Source: Diacronema lutheri
Lineage: Eukaryota > Haptophyta > Pavlovophyceae > Pavlovales > Pavlovaceae
Assembly: GCA_019448385.1 (NCBI GenBank)
Contig: JAGTXO010000025.1
Location: 310,001 to 374,000 of the forward strand
DNA: 64,000 nucleotides
Direction of reading: 5' to 3'
Shown here: piece after piece, positions 1 through 9,886 of the stretch
How the letters are laid out: each line of letters opens with the position of its first letter
Numbering within the stretch: the stretch's first letter is position 1
Notes under the pieces: generated by a model
The model's database searches: none
Seen by the model: only the letters and a program-made list of their open reading frames with translations
What the model was told of the DNA's origin: nothing
Position numbers and translations under genes: made by a program

Positions 1-138
1 TCCTTGAGGAAAGCGGCATTGCGGTTGTTGTACGGGATGTGCGCGACGCCCGGGTAGTACCGGTTCGAATGGTCCTGCGGATCCATGCCCGTGCGCGCGA
101 GCGGCGCGCGCAGCCCGGAGAAGTCGACGAGCGATGAC
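1..138 (-). CDS. Partial 5' or internal exon of an unidentified protein
   Basis: Reading the minus strand from 138 to 1 gives an open stretch rich in Tyr, Asn, Asp and His (including GMDPQDHSNRYY and AHIPYNNRNAAF). This is unlike the Arg/Ala-rich shadows produced by non-coding frames here. The sequence just upstream ends in TTAAACCAG, a plausible 3' splice site, so this looks like an exon starting at 138 and leaving the window at 1. An internal ATG lies at 84-86. No family was recognised, and the bulk of the gene lies outside the window. Confidence 0.4.
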
Positions 139-238
139 CTGGTTTAACTGAGGTCTCGCGTAACGGACACCGGAGACGCGCGTGGCAGCGCGGGAGCGCG
201 CTCGGCCGTAGGCGCGGCCAGCGCGCCCGGCCGCGCCC

Positions 239-1549
239 ATGCTCGACAGCGAAGGGGACGTGAGCACGACGATAGCGATCCCGAGCCGCCCGGATGTGCT
301 CAACGAGGTGCTGCACCGGCTCGACGCGCCCGACCACGCGGAGGTTTTGAAACTCATCAACGAGCTCGAGCGCCGGCGCGTGGAGATGGGCCGCATGCGC
401 TCGCGGATGCAGGAGGCGGTCAACGTCGCCGACGCGGCACGCATTGAGGCGATGAAATACCGGCAGGCCGCGCAGACTGAGCTCGCGGCGCGCCTCGCGG
501 CCGAGGAGGAGCTGCTCGTCTATACTCGCTTTTGCAACGTTGCCGCGCAAGACGCATCGCGCGCGTCGCCCGCGCTCGGCGAGGCGATCCGCGAGTGCAA
601 CGCGCAGCAGATGGCCACGGCGATCGACGCGCTCCGACCCGTTCAGCTTCGAATCGAGGTTCGCGGCCCGACGGCGCAACACGAGGGCACGCAGGCGGAC
701 GCTGTGACGCTCGACTTGTTGCGAACGAATTTCTCGCTGCTCGCCGACACGGTGCTCGCACGCGTTAGGGGCAACGGTGACGGGGTCGCGGGCGCGGACG
801 CGCGGCGCTCAGACGATGCGAGCGCTGAGGCGGACGGCCGCTCGCCCAGCCATGGAGCGCTCAACCTTGTCGGCCTGCTGGACGGCGTGGACGCGGACGT
901 GGGCACCGATGCGGACGAGCTCGCGCTCGAACTGGCCACGCTCGCGGCGACGTCATCCAGCGCGATGCGCTCGGGCCGGGGCGCGGGTGCGGGCGCGGGC
1001 GCGGGCGTTGGTCCGGGCGGAAAAGCGCGCGCCCGGACGGGTCGGTCAGAGCCCGGCGGCATCCCTCCAGCGGGCGGCCGATTGCGAACGAGTGGTGGCC
1101 TTCTCCTCCGCCGATCGTCGCAGCTGCTCGAGCTCGCGACGATCCCGGACGGCGGCGCGAAGCGCGAGCCGAGCAAGACGCTCCCGTCTGTTCTCGGCCG
1201 CGACCGCACCAACGGCGCTGCCCGCTTGTCTCGCGCGTGCGGCAGCCTCACCTCGCTCTCGGCTGTGATGGAATCGCCCGCACATCGCTGGCGCGGCGCA
1301 GGAGGCGAGCGCGCAAAGCACGAGCGCGGCGAGGAGACGGATGGCGTGGGCGAGGCGCGCGAGATCGGCTCATGGGGCGCCGATCAGCCGGTCGAGCGCC
1401 CCGCGCCGATGAGAGACTCGCCACAAAAAGGGTTGCCGGCGCGGCTGCAGGCGAAGGGGAGCTTCTCATTCGGGTCCGCGTCCGGCAGAGGGGCGCAGCC
1501 GAGTGTGAAGGGCGCGGAGCGCGGGGCAGCGCCGAGCGCACAGAGCTGA
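239..1549 (+). CDS. Unknown coiled-coil protein
   Basis: Intronless 436-aa reading frame beginning with ATG at 239. Residues about 33-100 are rich in Glu, Arg, Ala and Leu and look coiled-coil (LKLINELERRRVEMGRMRSR). The C-terminal half is low-complexity and Ser/Arg/Gly-rich, with a Gly-Ala run near 250. It ends 142 bp upstream of the COG1 ATG on the same strand, so the two probably have separate short promoters. No domain was recognised. The C-terminal half could include an unrecognised intron. Confidence 0.55.
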   Translation: MLDSEGDVSTTIAIPSRPDVLNEVLHRLDAPDHAEVLKLINELERRRVEMGRMRSRMQEAVNVADAARIEAMKYRQAAQTELAARLAAEEELLVYTRFCNVAAQDASRASPALGEAIRECNAQQMATAIDALRPVQLRIEVRGPTAQHEGTQADAVTLDLLRTNFSLLADTVLARVRGNGDGVAGADARRSDDASAEADGRSPSHGALNLVGLLDGVDADVGTDADELALELATLAATSSSAMRSGRGAGAGAGAGVGPGGKARARTGRSEPGGIPPAGGRLRTSGGLLLRRSSQLLELATIPDGGAKREPSKTLPSVLGRDRTNGAARLSRACGSLTSLSAVMESPAHRWRGAGGERAKHERGEETDGVGEAREIGSWGADQPVERPAPMRDSPQKGLPARLQAKGSFSFGSASGRGAQPSVKGAERGAAPSAQS

Positions 1550-1691
1550 GCGGATGAACGGCCACCACTGTGCGTGCGGCGGGCCGGTCGCACTCAAGGC
1601 GACGACGGCCGACGGGCCCTCAGTCTCGGGCGTCGCGGCTTGCACAGGAGCCGGGCCCGCGAGCCGCCATCGCCCGCTTTCCGGCCGCAGC

Positions 1692-4600
1692 ATGGCCACG
1701 GTCGCATTTTCGGTCATCAGCCCGGCTGATGCGGAGGTGGAGGCGGAACGGCTGCTGCAGGCGCACACGCTCGCCGAGCTGAGCGCGATCCAGGCGCGTG
1801 TGCGCGAGCAGATCGCTGAGCAGGCGCAGCAGCTGCGCGACCTCGTCGGCGCAAAGCACACGACGCTCCTCGAGTGCGCGGACGCCATCGACTCGATGAA
1901 GGCCGCGGCGGAGGAGGGCGCGGAGCACGTGAGCAGCGCGAGCGCGCTGTGCGCGCGGGTCGAGCAGATGGGCGGTACCGCCATCGAGCGCACCGCTGCG
2001 TCCACCGGCCACGCCGACGGCGAGGCGACGCGCGCGCGCAATCCGGAGAGCGCTGCCGTGCGCCGGCTCGCCGCCCTCGCCGCGGCGGCCTTCGTCGACG
2101 GCGCGCTCGAGAACGCATGGGCGGCTCTCGAGGAGGGCGAGCCGCTGCGCTCAGCGTGGGTGCTCATTACGGCCAACGCCCTCGCGCTCGAGCCCGAGCT
2201 CAGCGAGACGCTCCGCGCGCAGGCCGACCTCGCGTCGTTCGGCGTCGCTGAGCTTGTCACCTCCGTTGGCAGCCGCACGGCCTCCTTCCGCGCCGAGCTG
2301 CTCGGCGTGGCGGAGCGCTTGGCGCGCGCACCGGCGCAACGCGCGCGCGTGCGCGCCCACGCCCTCGGTGCGCTCGTGCTCCTCGACGGCTGGTCAGACG
2401 CCGACTGCCTGCAGCTGATGCTGGCCGCTGCAGACGACAACGACGAGTGTGGGAGCGAGCGCGCGCGCGAGAGCATCGGAGAAGGTCCACGCGCGGCGAG
2501 CGTGGACGGCGGCGCGGTAGGTGGCGCGCGCAGCGTGGCCACGAGGCTCGCGCGCCGAGCGAGAGCGCTGCGCGACGCGATCGCGCACTCATACGTGTTG
2601 CTCTCCGCCGGCGCGCTCAGCGATGGTACGCCGACCATGCCCAGCGAGCAGCCCGCAACCGAGCTTGAACGCACGCTCGCGCTCTTCTCGGTGGCGCCTG
2701 CAAGCCCGCCACTGGCGCGCGCGCGCGCGCCTCGTACCGCTGCCGGCACGCGCGCGCCGGGTGGCGGCGGCGCCATCAGCGACAGCGCACACGGCGTGCG
2801 AGACGTGGATGGCGGCGGCGGCGACATCAGCGACGACGACGACGACGACAACGTGGCGGACGACATGACCAACGAATTGCCGCACACGCTCGGCTGCGCG
2901 CCGCTGCCCGCGGCCATCCCGCTCGTCCCGACGTGCGCCGAGCTGCGCGGGCTGCAGGCAGCGTGCCGCACGCCCCCCGTGCTCGCCGTACGACGCGCGC
3001 GCTCCCTCTCCACGCCCGAGCTCGCGCGCGCGGTGAGTGAGTGGTGGACGCCGGCGTGTGTGCGCGCGCGCGAGTATGGCCGCGGCGAGCTCGCCCGCGT
3101 GCGCTCTGCCGAGGAGCTCGCCGCCATCGCGTCCGCGCTGTGGCGCGCGTGCGAGCCGCGCGGCGTTCGCGACGCGCAGGCATGGGCGGCCGGGTGCGCG
3201 GCGCTCGCGCCAGAGGCGCAGCACATGTGGGCTGAGCTGTGGCGTCCACTGGTCGCGGATCGCGCCGCGCAGCTCGCAACCGACGCACTCACGCGTATTG
3301 GCGTGGCAAGCGAGCTCAACGATGCGTTGCGCGCGCTCCGCGCCGGCCCGCGCGACGCGCGCGACACCGCGACCGCTGTGGCCGTCGCGGCCGGCGCGGA
3401 TGGCGGCGGTGTCGCTGCTGCGGCCGCACGCGCGGTGTGTGCATCGCTCGGCGCGCAGGTGCACGCCGCGCTCACCCCATTCGCCCCCATCCTCGGCGGC
3501 GAGCCGCTCTTGCTCGCGCCGTCGACTACGGCGTGTGCGCAGCGCGGCACCGCGAGCGCGTCGGAGGCGCCAGCCGGCCACGTGCGGCGGCGGCTGGCGC
3601 AGAGCGGCGCGGACGTGCACGCGGCGTGCGTGCACGTGGAGGCGTCGATCCCCGAGTTGCGCGCAGTGCTGATCCGTGGCTGCGAGGAGGTGATTGCGCG
3701 CTTTGGTGCCGACGTGGAGCGCGCGACCGCCGAGCTCACGCGGGCGGTGGTGGGCGCGGCGTCCGCGGCGCCGACGGACAGCGTCGGGGCCGGTACGGAC
3801 GGCGCTGCCGCGGCGCGGGCGCGCGCGCTCGGCGCGGAATGCGGGCTCTGCTTGGGCACGATCGCTGAGGCTGTGCTTGCTGACGGTGTGGGCGTGCGCC
3901 AACTGCTGCGCGCGGCGTGCGCCCAGCCGGCGGCGCGCGTGTCGGCCGGCGGCGATTCGGCGGCGGAGGCGCGCTGGGACGCGCTCGCTCGTGCCGTGAG
4001 CGGCGCGGCGGAGCAGGCGCGGGCGTTGTGGGTCTCGCACGCCGCTGAGGAGCTGCAGGCAAGGCTGTGCGCCGGGGCAGACTGCGCATACGCGCGCGCG
4101 CCCGTGGGCGAGCGTGCCGGCGACGGTTCGGGCGTCGGCGACGGGTACGCCCTTGGCTTTCGCAGTGCGCGCGATTTTGCGGCCACCTTCTCGCCCGTCA
4201 GCCTGGGCGCGGTGCCCCCGGACGCGCGCGACGCCGACGGCGCCGGCGCGCTGGCCGAAGACGTGTTCAAATTGCCCCTGCGCGCCTCGCCATCGCTAAG
4301 CGTTGCCCTCCTCGATGCAGCCGCCGAGTGCGCGGCCGTGAGCGCGCGCGGCCATCCGCTGCCGCACGCGACGGTCTGCGCGCTGCGCGACAGCGTGTAT
4401 GGCGCCGTGCTGCGCGCGATCGACGCGGCGGAGGCGGACGACGAGGCGCTGCCGCACGCAGCGGCGTTCGGCGTGGCCACGCTGACCGCCGCGGACGAGC
4501 GCGCGGCGGGCGAGGCCGCCGAGGCAATCGCCACGCAGCGGCTTTTCGACCTCGAGTTTTTGCTCGACCTCCTCGGCCCACCGTCGCAGCCAGGTGCGGC

Positions 4601-5359
4601 GGGCGCGCGCGCGCGAGCGCCGCGCGCGTGCGCCGCGCGCCGCGCGCCGCGCGCCGCGCGCCGCGCGCCGCGCGCCCACGCGCGCGGCGCCTCCGCCGTG
4701 GCGCCTCTGTGCACGCAGGGCTTGCCGCTGCCGTGCGCGCCACGCTCAACTCCCTGAGTGCGCACCTCGACCCGGTCGATTGGGCGATGAGTGCTCCACT
4801 TCTGACGGCCGCAGCGCGCGAGCACAGCGCGCGCACGAGCCTGCTTCTTGGAGGCGCCCTCGCGCATGCTGGCTCGGCGCAGCCAGCGCAGGTGCGCGCG
4901 CGCGCGCGCGCACTGCACCTGGCCAGCTGCGAGCGCTTTGCGCGGACAGCGCGCGCGCGCCCCGCTTCCAAACCCACCTGCCTAATCACCATCCGACGTG
5001 CGCCACCTCTGCCCCCGACGCCTCAGGAAGCGCACACGCAGGCGGTGCGCGCCGCGATGCAGGCCGCGCAGAGCGCGTGGCCTGTCGCGCCGCCCTGCGC
5101 ACGCTTCACGCTGCTGCCCGTCACCCTCCCGCGGCTGGACGAGCCGGACGCCGATCCGGCGGGCAGTGCTGCCGCGCGCGCGCGCGGCGCGCGCGCACAG
5201 CAGCGCGAGCGAGACAGCGCCGGCGGCCTGGCGCGGCGAAGCATCGGCGACGTGGCGCCGCGCGGTGGCGCGCCCGAGGGGATTATGCCGCAGGGCCCGG
5301 CTGCCAAGGCGAGCCGGCCGTGGGCTGCGTGGTTTGGCCCCGCTGATCAGCCAGCCTGA
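1692..5359 (+). CDS. COG1: Conserved oligomeric Golgi complex subunit 1 (COG1)
   Basis: Three exons: 1692-4593, 4719-5026 is interrupted so that the coding parts are 1692-4593, 4719-4891 and 5027-5359. Introns 4594-4718 and 4892-5026 begin GTGCGG and GTGCGC and end in CAG. The N-terminus matches the Vps51/COG1 helical domain (AERLLQAHTLAELSAIQARV, then LRDLVGAKHTTLLECADAI). The C-terminus carries the COG1 signature around LNSLSAHLDPVDWAMSAPLL. COG1 is a lobe-A subunit of the Golgi tethering complex for retrograde vesicles. The protein is larger than animal COG1 because of Ala/Gly-rich inserts and an Asp run near residue 380. ATG 1692 was chosen because the conserved helix begins right after it; an upstream in-frame ATG at 1554 exists. 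Confidence 0.88.
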
Positions 5360-5399
5360 CCTGAGGGAACTAACGCAGCTACAGCTTTGACCCAGGTGC

Positions 5400-6125
5400 T
5401 CATGAGATGCCCGACTCGCGCGCCAACTCGACCGCTTGCTGGACGAGGGCCGCGTCGAACAGCTCGAGGAGCGCATCTAGGCTCGACGCAGACTTGTCCA
5501 CTGCGCGACGGACGTACTCCTGCTTCGCAGGCGTCGTCTCGCGCTGGAGCATCCCCTCGTTTGTCTGGTCCTCAAAGGCGTCGAGGCCATCGAACGTCAC
5601 GACGCTCGCGAGGAACTCGAGCGCGTCCTGCCCGAGCGCGCGCGCGCGCGGCTGCGCGGGGACGCTCTCGAGCGCACCCAGCACGTTCTTTCTAAACTCG
5701 AGGTCGCGGAAGAGCGCCTTGCATTGGGCGCTCACCAGCACGCGCTGCGCTGGCGACGCGCGCTCGGGCAGCAGCGCGCCTTGCATCGTCGCAATCCGAG
5801 CGCGCGCGATGACGAGGTGCGCGAGTTGGTTGAGCAGCACGCTGCGCGACGGTTGCTTGGCGTCGCTCCGCTCGGGCGCGACCAGCATGCTGGCCATGGC
5901 GGTGGCAAAGGCGACAAGCGGAACACGACGGGGGACCGCTCGCGCAGCGCGCGTGTTCGCCGTGCTCGTGCGCGCACAGCACGTGGCGCGCGCCTGTTCC
6001 AACGGCAGACAATGAGCCGCTGCATGCAACGCAGCCGCCGGCGAGTGGTACGGGGCGCAACGCGCTTCCGGCGGACGCTGGAGCGCCGCGCGTACGTCGT
6101 ACCTCGTGCGGGCTGGCGGCGCCAT
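5400..6125 (-). CDS. Probable thylakoid-lumen helical protein, PsbQ-like
   Basis: 241-aa reading frame. At residues about 81-106 it has a twin-arginine hydrophobic segment ending in an Ala-type site (RRVPLVAFATAMASM, then SDA), which looks like a Tat-dependent thylakoid transfer signal. The mature part is a helical four-helix-like domain (ARIATMQGALLP; CKALFRDLEFRKNVLGAL; VRRAVDKSASSLDALLELF). Its spacing resembles the PsbQ family of oxygen-evolving-complex proteins, but identity is too weak to be sure. The N-terminus upstream of the twin arginines is not a typical ER signal, so the true start may lie in an unrecognised 5' exon. It ends 40 bp from the COG1 stop, tail to tail. Confidence 0.55.
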   Translation of the reverse strand: MAPPARTRYDVRAALQRPPEARCAPYHSPAAALHAAAHCLPLEQARATCCARTSTANTRAARAVPRRVPLVAFATAMASMLVAPERSDAKQPSRSVLLNQLAHLVIARARIATMQGALLPERASPAQRVLVSAQCKALFRDLEFRKNVLGALESVPAQPRARALGQDALEFLASVVTFDGLDAFEDQTNEGMLQRETTPAKQEYVRRAVDKSASSLDALLELFDAALVQQAVELARESGIS

Positions 6126-6449
6126 CGTGCGCGACGGTACTATTGAGTACAGTACGTGGTCCAGCTGAGGATGGTTTTGCCCTCGACAGGATTGACACCG
6201 CCGCCCCACCCAGCTGCCGCGCGCCGTCCGCCCTCCAACGGTCTGGCGCGTCCATGCGCAAGGTCGAAGATGCTGCACGCGCTCACATCGCGCGCCTGGC
6301 GACTGGCGAGGGCGCACGGCCCCCGCTCGAATGCTAAGACGCTTGGCGCCGAGCGTGGACGCGGTGCCGACCCCTGCCTACTGCGAATGCGCGCGGTGCC
6401 CCACGCACGAGCGCACTGCGCCGACAGCCAGCAGCCACCGACAAGGCGC

Positions 6450-7255
6450 TCACTGCGAGGCTGCGGCTGTCTGCAGATGCACGCGACTTACCGCCTGCGC
6501 GCATCGGTCAAGCGCCGCAACCTTGTCCGCACAGTCGAGCGGCGCCTGCGCGTTCTGCGCATAGCAGCGCAAACACGCGCCCCGCTCGTCCGCGCATGGC
6601 ACGTCGCGCGTCGGCGCCCGGTACTCGCGCTCCTGCAAGCCCTTGACCTGGGCCTCCACCGCTTCGAGCGCCGGCCTCTCGACGCGGTCCTGCAGCGCGG
6701 TCTGCTCGGCGTGCTGTTTCTGCTGCTCGTCGCGGAAGATCTCAACAAGCCTTGCATGCACGGCGTTTGCACCCTGCGGCCGGGCACACGCGCCAAAGCG
6801 CGCGTGGAGACGGGAGCGCGGCGAAGGCGACGCGCAAGAAGGGGCGGGTTGGGGGGGGGGGGGGGGGGGTGGCGCACTTTTGGGGCTTGCACTGCGGGCT
6901 GGCTTTGGCTTGCCGCGCACGCAGTCGCGCGCACCTCCTGATATGCCGCTTCGATGAGCTGCCGCCGCTCGAAGCCCGTCATCGTGACGACCGTTTCGGG
7001 GCTCTGGTCCGCAGCCTGCAGGCTCTCGAGCAGCCGCGACGAGACCTGTGCACAGCAGCGCCGCGTGCGCGCGTGGCACGTTGCGCAAGCGCGAGCTGAC
7101 TGTCAAGCGCGACGCGAGAGATGCGCGCTCGAGGGGCCCACGCAGCGCGCCATAGCTGCCATGGGGACCGCAGAGCGACGCACCCGTACGCCGAACGCCT
7201 CGGGAACGTCGTCATCCTGCAATGTCTCGGGCTCGTCGCTCTGCGCGTTCCCCAT
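6450..7255 (-). CDS. MICOS complex subunit MIC19 / CHCHD3-like
   Basis: Exons 7184-7255, 6935-7045 and 6450-6773 (168 aa) join in phase. Introns are 138 and 161 bp and start GTGCGT and GTGCGC; the second holds a 19-nt C tract in the sense strand. The N-terminus MGNAQS fits N-myristoylation, as in animal CHCHD3. It is followed by the family pattern FGVR-VSSRLLESLQ, a charged helix (FRDEQQKQHAEQTALQ), and a C-terminal CHCH domain with twin CX9C pairs (CADERGACLRC and CADKVAALDRC) that would be oxidised by Mia40 in the intermembrane space. The role is cristae-junction scaffolding with MIC60. Length is shorter than human CHCHD3 (227 aa). Confidence 0.85.
6851..6869. repeat. 19-nt poly(G) (C in the sense of the MIC19 gene)
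   Basis: Run of G on the plus strand inside MIC19 intron 2, i.e. a C tract 5' of the splice acceptor in the transcript. Confidence 0.85.
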
Positions 7256-7499
7256 GGCGCGACGAGCGTCTGCCGCGCGCGCGCGTGCGAGTGGCGCGCG
7301 CGTTCGGGCGCACCGTGAGGCACCATGTTCGATGCGCGTGCGCACAAGGCCCAAGGCAGCGCCGCCGTGGTGCGAATGTCGCGCCGCGCGCACACCACCG
7401 AGATGGCGCTCCGAGACGAGTAGCTCTCAGTGTGATGACTCCAGACTGGCGACATCCCCCATATGGACAAGCAGACTGAGACAAGCATTCCGGCGGCGC

Positions 7500-9572
7500 T
7501 CAGTCTCTTCGCCGCTTGTCCTTCGCCGTCTGCGCGACCGCGCCGGCCTGTGCCTCCGCGACCGACGCGCCTTGCCCTTGGTCCTCTCCTTCGCTCCGCT
7601 CGAGCTCCTCGATGACCTCGACCAGGTCTGCACGCGCGGGGCAGGGCGAACGGTGCTCAGTGTGTGGACGATGGGCGCGTCGCGGCAGACGCAACGCAAC
7701 GCCGGTGGGCGACCGCGCGAACCGTCGGAGATGAGCTGGGGTATGCGATACGTGCGCGAGACGGTCTCGTCGACCGACGGCGCCGAGCGGTTCTTAATGA
7801 TGAGCACCGCGTCGCCGCCCGGCGACTCAAGCGCGAGCTCGACGTACGGCTCGCCCGACGCGGCCGCCTGCCGCACGGCAAGGAAGAGCTGCCGGAAGTT
7901 GCGCACCGGCTGCCCGTTGACGCTTTTGACGCGCTTCTCCGAGAGCGCGCCGTATCCAACGGTTTCCTTTGCCGCGAGAATGCGCGAGAGCACGACGACC
8001 TGCTCGCCCGGCTGCGTGACCATGCCGTGCTCCCACAGCGCGACCAGATCGCGCGGAGCGTCCTCGTACCAGTCCTCGCCGTACTCGTGCAAAAATCCCA
8101 TCGTGAGTGGCATGAAGACGACGCCGCCGTAAATGAAATAGCACGGCGCGCGCTCGACGGCGTCGGGCACGAGGCGCTCGAGGCGGAGCGCAGGCACGTC
8201 AAGCTCGAGCTCGCGCCCCTCGCGCAGCACGCGCATCCGGCACGTGTCGCCCGGGAAGTTCATGTGCACGAGGTGCGCGAACGAGACGCGCTCCTGCGCG
8301 TTGACCTCGCATGTTCCATCGCTCGCAATCTCAACGCCGGAGATGGAGAGGATGACGTCGTCGGGCCGGAGCTTGTGCTCGGCGGGCCCGGCGGCGAGCG
8401 GGTGCACGCCACGCACGAGGATGCCACCACCCTGCTTGGGCAGGCCGAGCCGCTCGCGCAGCTGTGGGTTCTCGGTGTGTTGGCAGACGACGCCTATGCT
8501 TGGGAAGCCCGCGTAGGTACCCCCGTTCTCGCGGATGTCGCGGAGGAAGTGGTTGACGATCGGGACGGGGATCACGTACCCAATACTCTGCGACTCGGGC
8601 GCGTTCTGGAACGCGACGCCGACGACGCGGCCGGCGGCGTCAAACGCAGGGCCGCCCGAGTTGCCCGGGTTGATGGCCGCATCAATCTGCAGGCAGAGCA
8701 GCGAGGCGCCGGAGTGCTCATACACCTGCGCACGGGTAAAGGGCAGTGGCGCGTATGGATGAGCTGGGCCGGCGGCGGGCGTCGCGCGGGCAGAGAACGG
8801 CAAGATAGGGCGGCAGTAGAGGCTGGGCGCCATGGCGTGGCGGCGGGCGGGAAGGCGGAAGCGCGCGCGCGCCTGCAGTTCGATGCGCGAAACCACGCCG
8901 CTCGTCACGCAGAGCGAGTCGCCGCCCTCGGGGTAGCCAACGACAGTTACGCCATCGCGCAGGTGCGGCACGCCGCCCAGCTCGAGCGGCCAGATCCGTC
9001 GCCAAAAGTCGTCGTCGTCTATGGTGAGCACCGCGAGGTCGCACTCGTGCGCGACCGCGTAGGGCCGCGCGACGAAGCGGCGCGCCGAGCCTGACTTGCG
9101 CACCTCGATCAGCGTCGCGTCAGCGACGACGTGCGCGTTGGTCAGGATGAAGTTGAGCCCGCCGTCGCGGATCGCGAGGCCTGAGCCCGTCGACGACTCG
9201 GGCGGGTGCGATTGCCACGGCAGCTCGTAGCTGCGACGGGCGGGCGCGTGGCGCGCGCGCGGAGCGGTCGGCGGCGGCGGCGCGCGTGCAATTGTACAGG
9301 GCGCGCGCGCGCGTGCACGCGCACTTGGGCCGAGACGTGACGGTGAAGATCTTGACGACGGACCGGTGCCGCCGGTCCTCGTCCGCCTCCGTTTGATCGC
9401 GCAATGACGAGCGCGAGCGGCCGTAAAAGTCGGTGACGAGCTGCGCGGCGCCCTCGCCACGCGCTGCGGAGCACACTGGCGCGAAGCGCGCCACCGTGCG
9501 CCGCGCGGCGAGGCGCGGCCTTGCGGGCGCGACCGCGATCAGCGCGAGGATAAATTGAGCGCACGCGGCCAT
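7500..9572 (-). CDS. DEG/HtrA-type serine protease with PDZ domains
   Basis: Exons 9325-9572, 8873-9230, 7723-8725 and 7500-7627 give a 578-aa protein. The trypsin-like domain has the His-Asp-Ser triad at H116 (TNAHVV), D147 (ECDLAVL) and S225 (NPGNSGGP), followed by PDZ-like regions (GILVRGVHPLAAG; PDDVILSISG). The order and C-terminus resemble plant DEG2/DEG9-type enzymes, which are ATP-independent proteases of plastids or nucleus. The N-terminus has a hydrophobic signal-like segment and basic stretch, compatible with organelle import. Intron 8726-8872 has no GT donor at the point required by the alignment: the exon ends CTGCAG and the intron starts GCGCGC, a GC-AG intron whose length is a multiple of three. 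The last intron (7628-7722, GTTCGC donor) was placed because it restores an acidic Lys-rich tail. Confidence 0.88.
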
Positions 9573-9886
9573 TGTGCGCGTCGCCCTGACGCGCTCATGA
9601 CCACACTGAACGCGCCCGTGCACGTGCGTGGCCGCGCTGGGGATGATCACGATGCGGCTTTCAAGCTTCTGTGTCGTATCGCCGCCACGTCACCCTTCTG
9701 CGCCTCCGCCCGCCGCTCAACGCGCGTCACGCGCCGCCTCCGTTTGGCCGTGGAGCCGGCTGGCGGGCACCACAGACAAGTAGGAGTCTGGGAGAGCCGC
9801 GCTGCTTTTCCCATTAATTTTCCCAAAAGGGCTTGTGGGCCTGCTTTGCGGCCGTTGGGCAGCTGCGGCTCGCCCAGCCGCGGCCG
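9573..9886. promoter_or_regulatory. Divergent intergenic region between DEG protease and MKS1
   Basis: The 314 bp between two divergent ATGs must hold both promoters. Around 9806-9832 it has the least GC-rich stretch nearby (ATTAATTTTCCCAAAAGGG), unusual against the CG-rich surroundings and a candidate core element. No confident TATA box or RNA gene was seen. Confidence 0.35.

Noticed and set aside
64-75. GGTTCGAAT, like a tRNA T-loop
   Set aside because: No acceptor stem or anticodon arm around it, and it lies in a good minus-strand coding stretch.
1466-4918. 1150-codon open frame antisense to COG1
   Set aside because: Its Ser/Ala/Arg-rich composition without motifs is what the reverse frame of GC-biased codons gives; COG1 on the other strand has clear family motifs.
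7664-9094. 476-codon plus-strand frame over the DEG gene
   Set aside because: Arg/Ala/Glu-rich shadow; the minus strand holds the protease triad and PDZ motifs.
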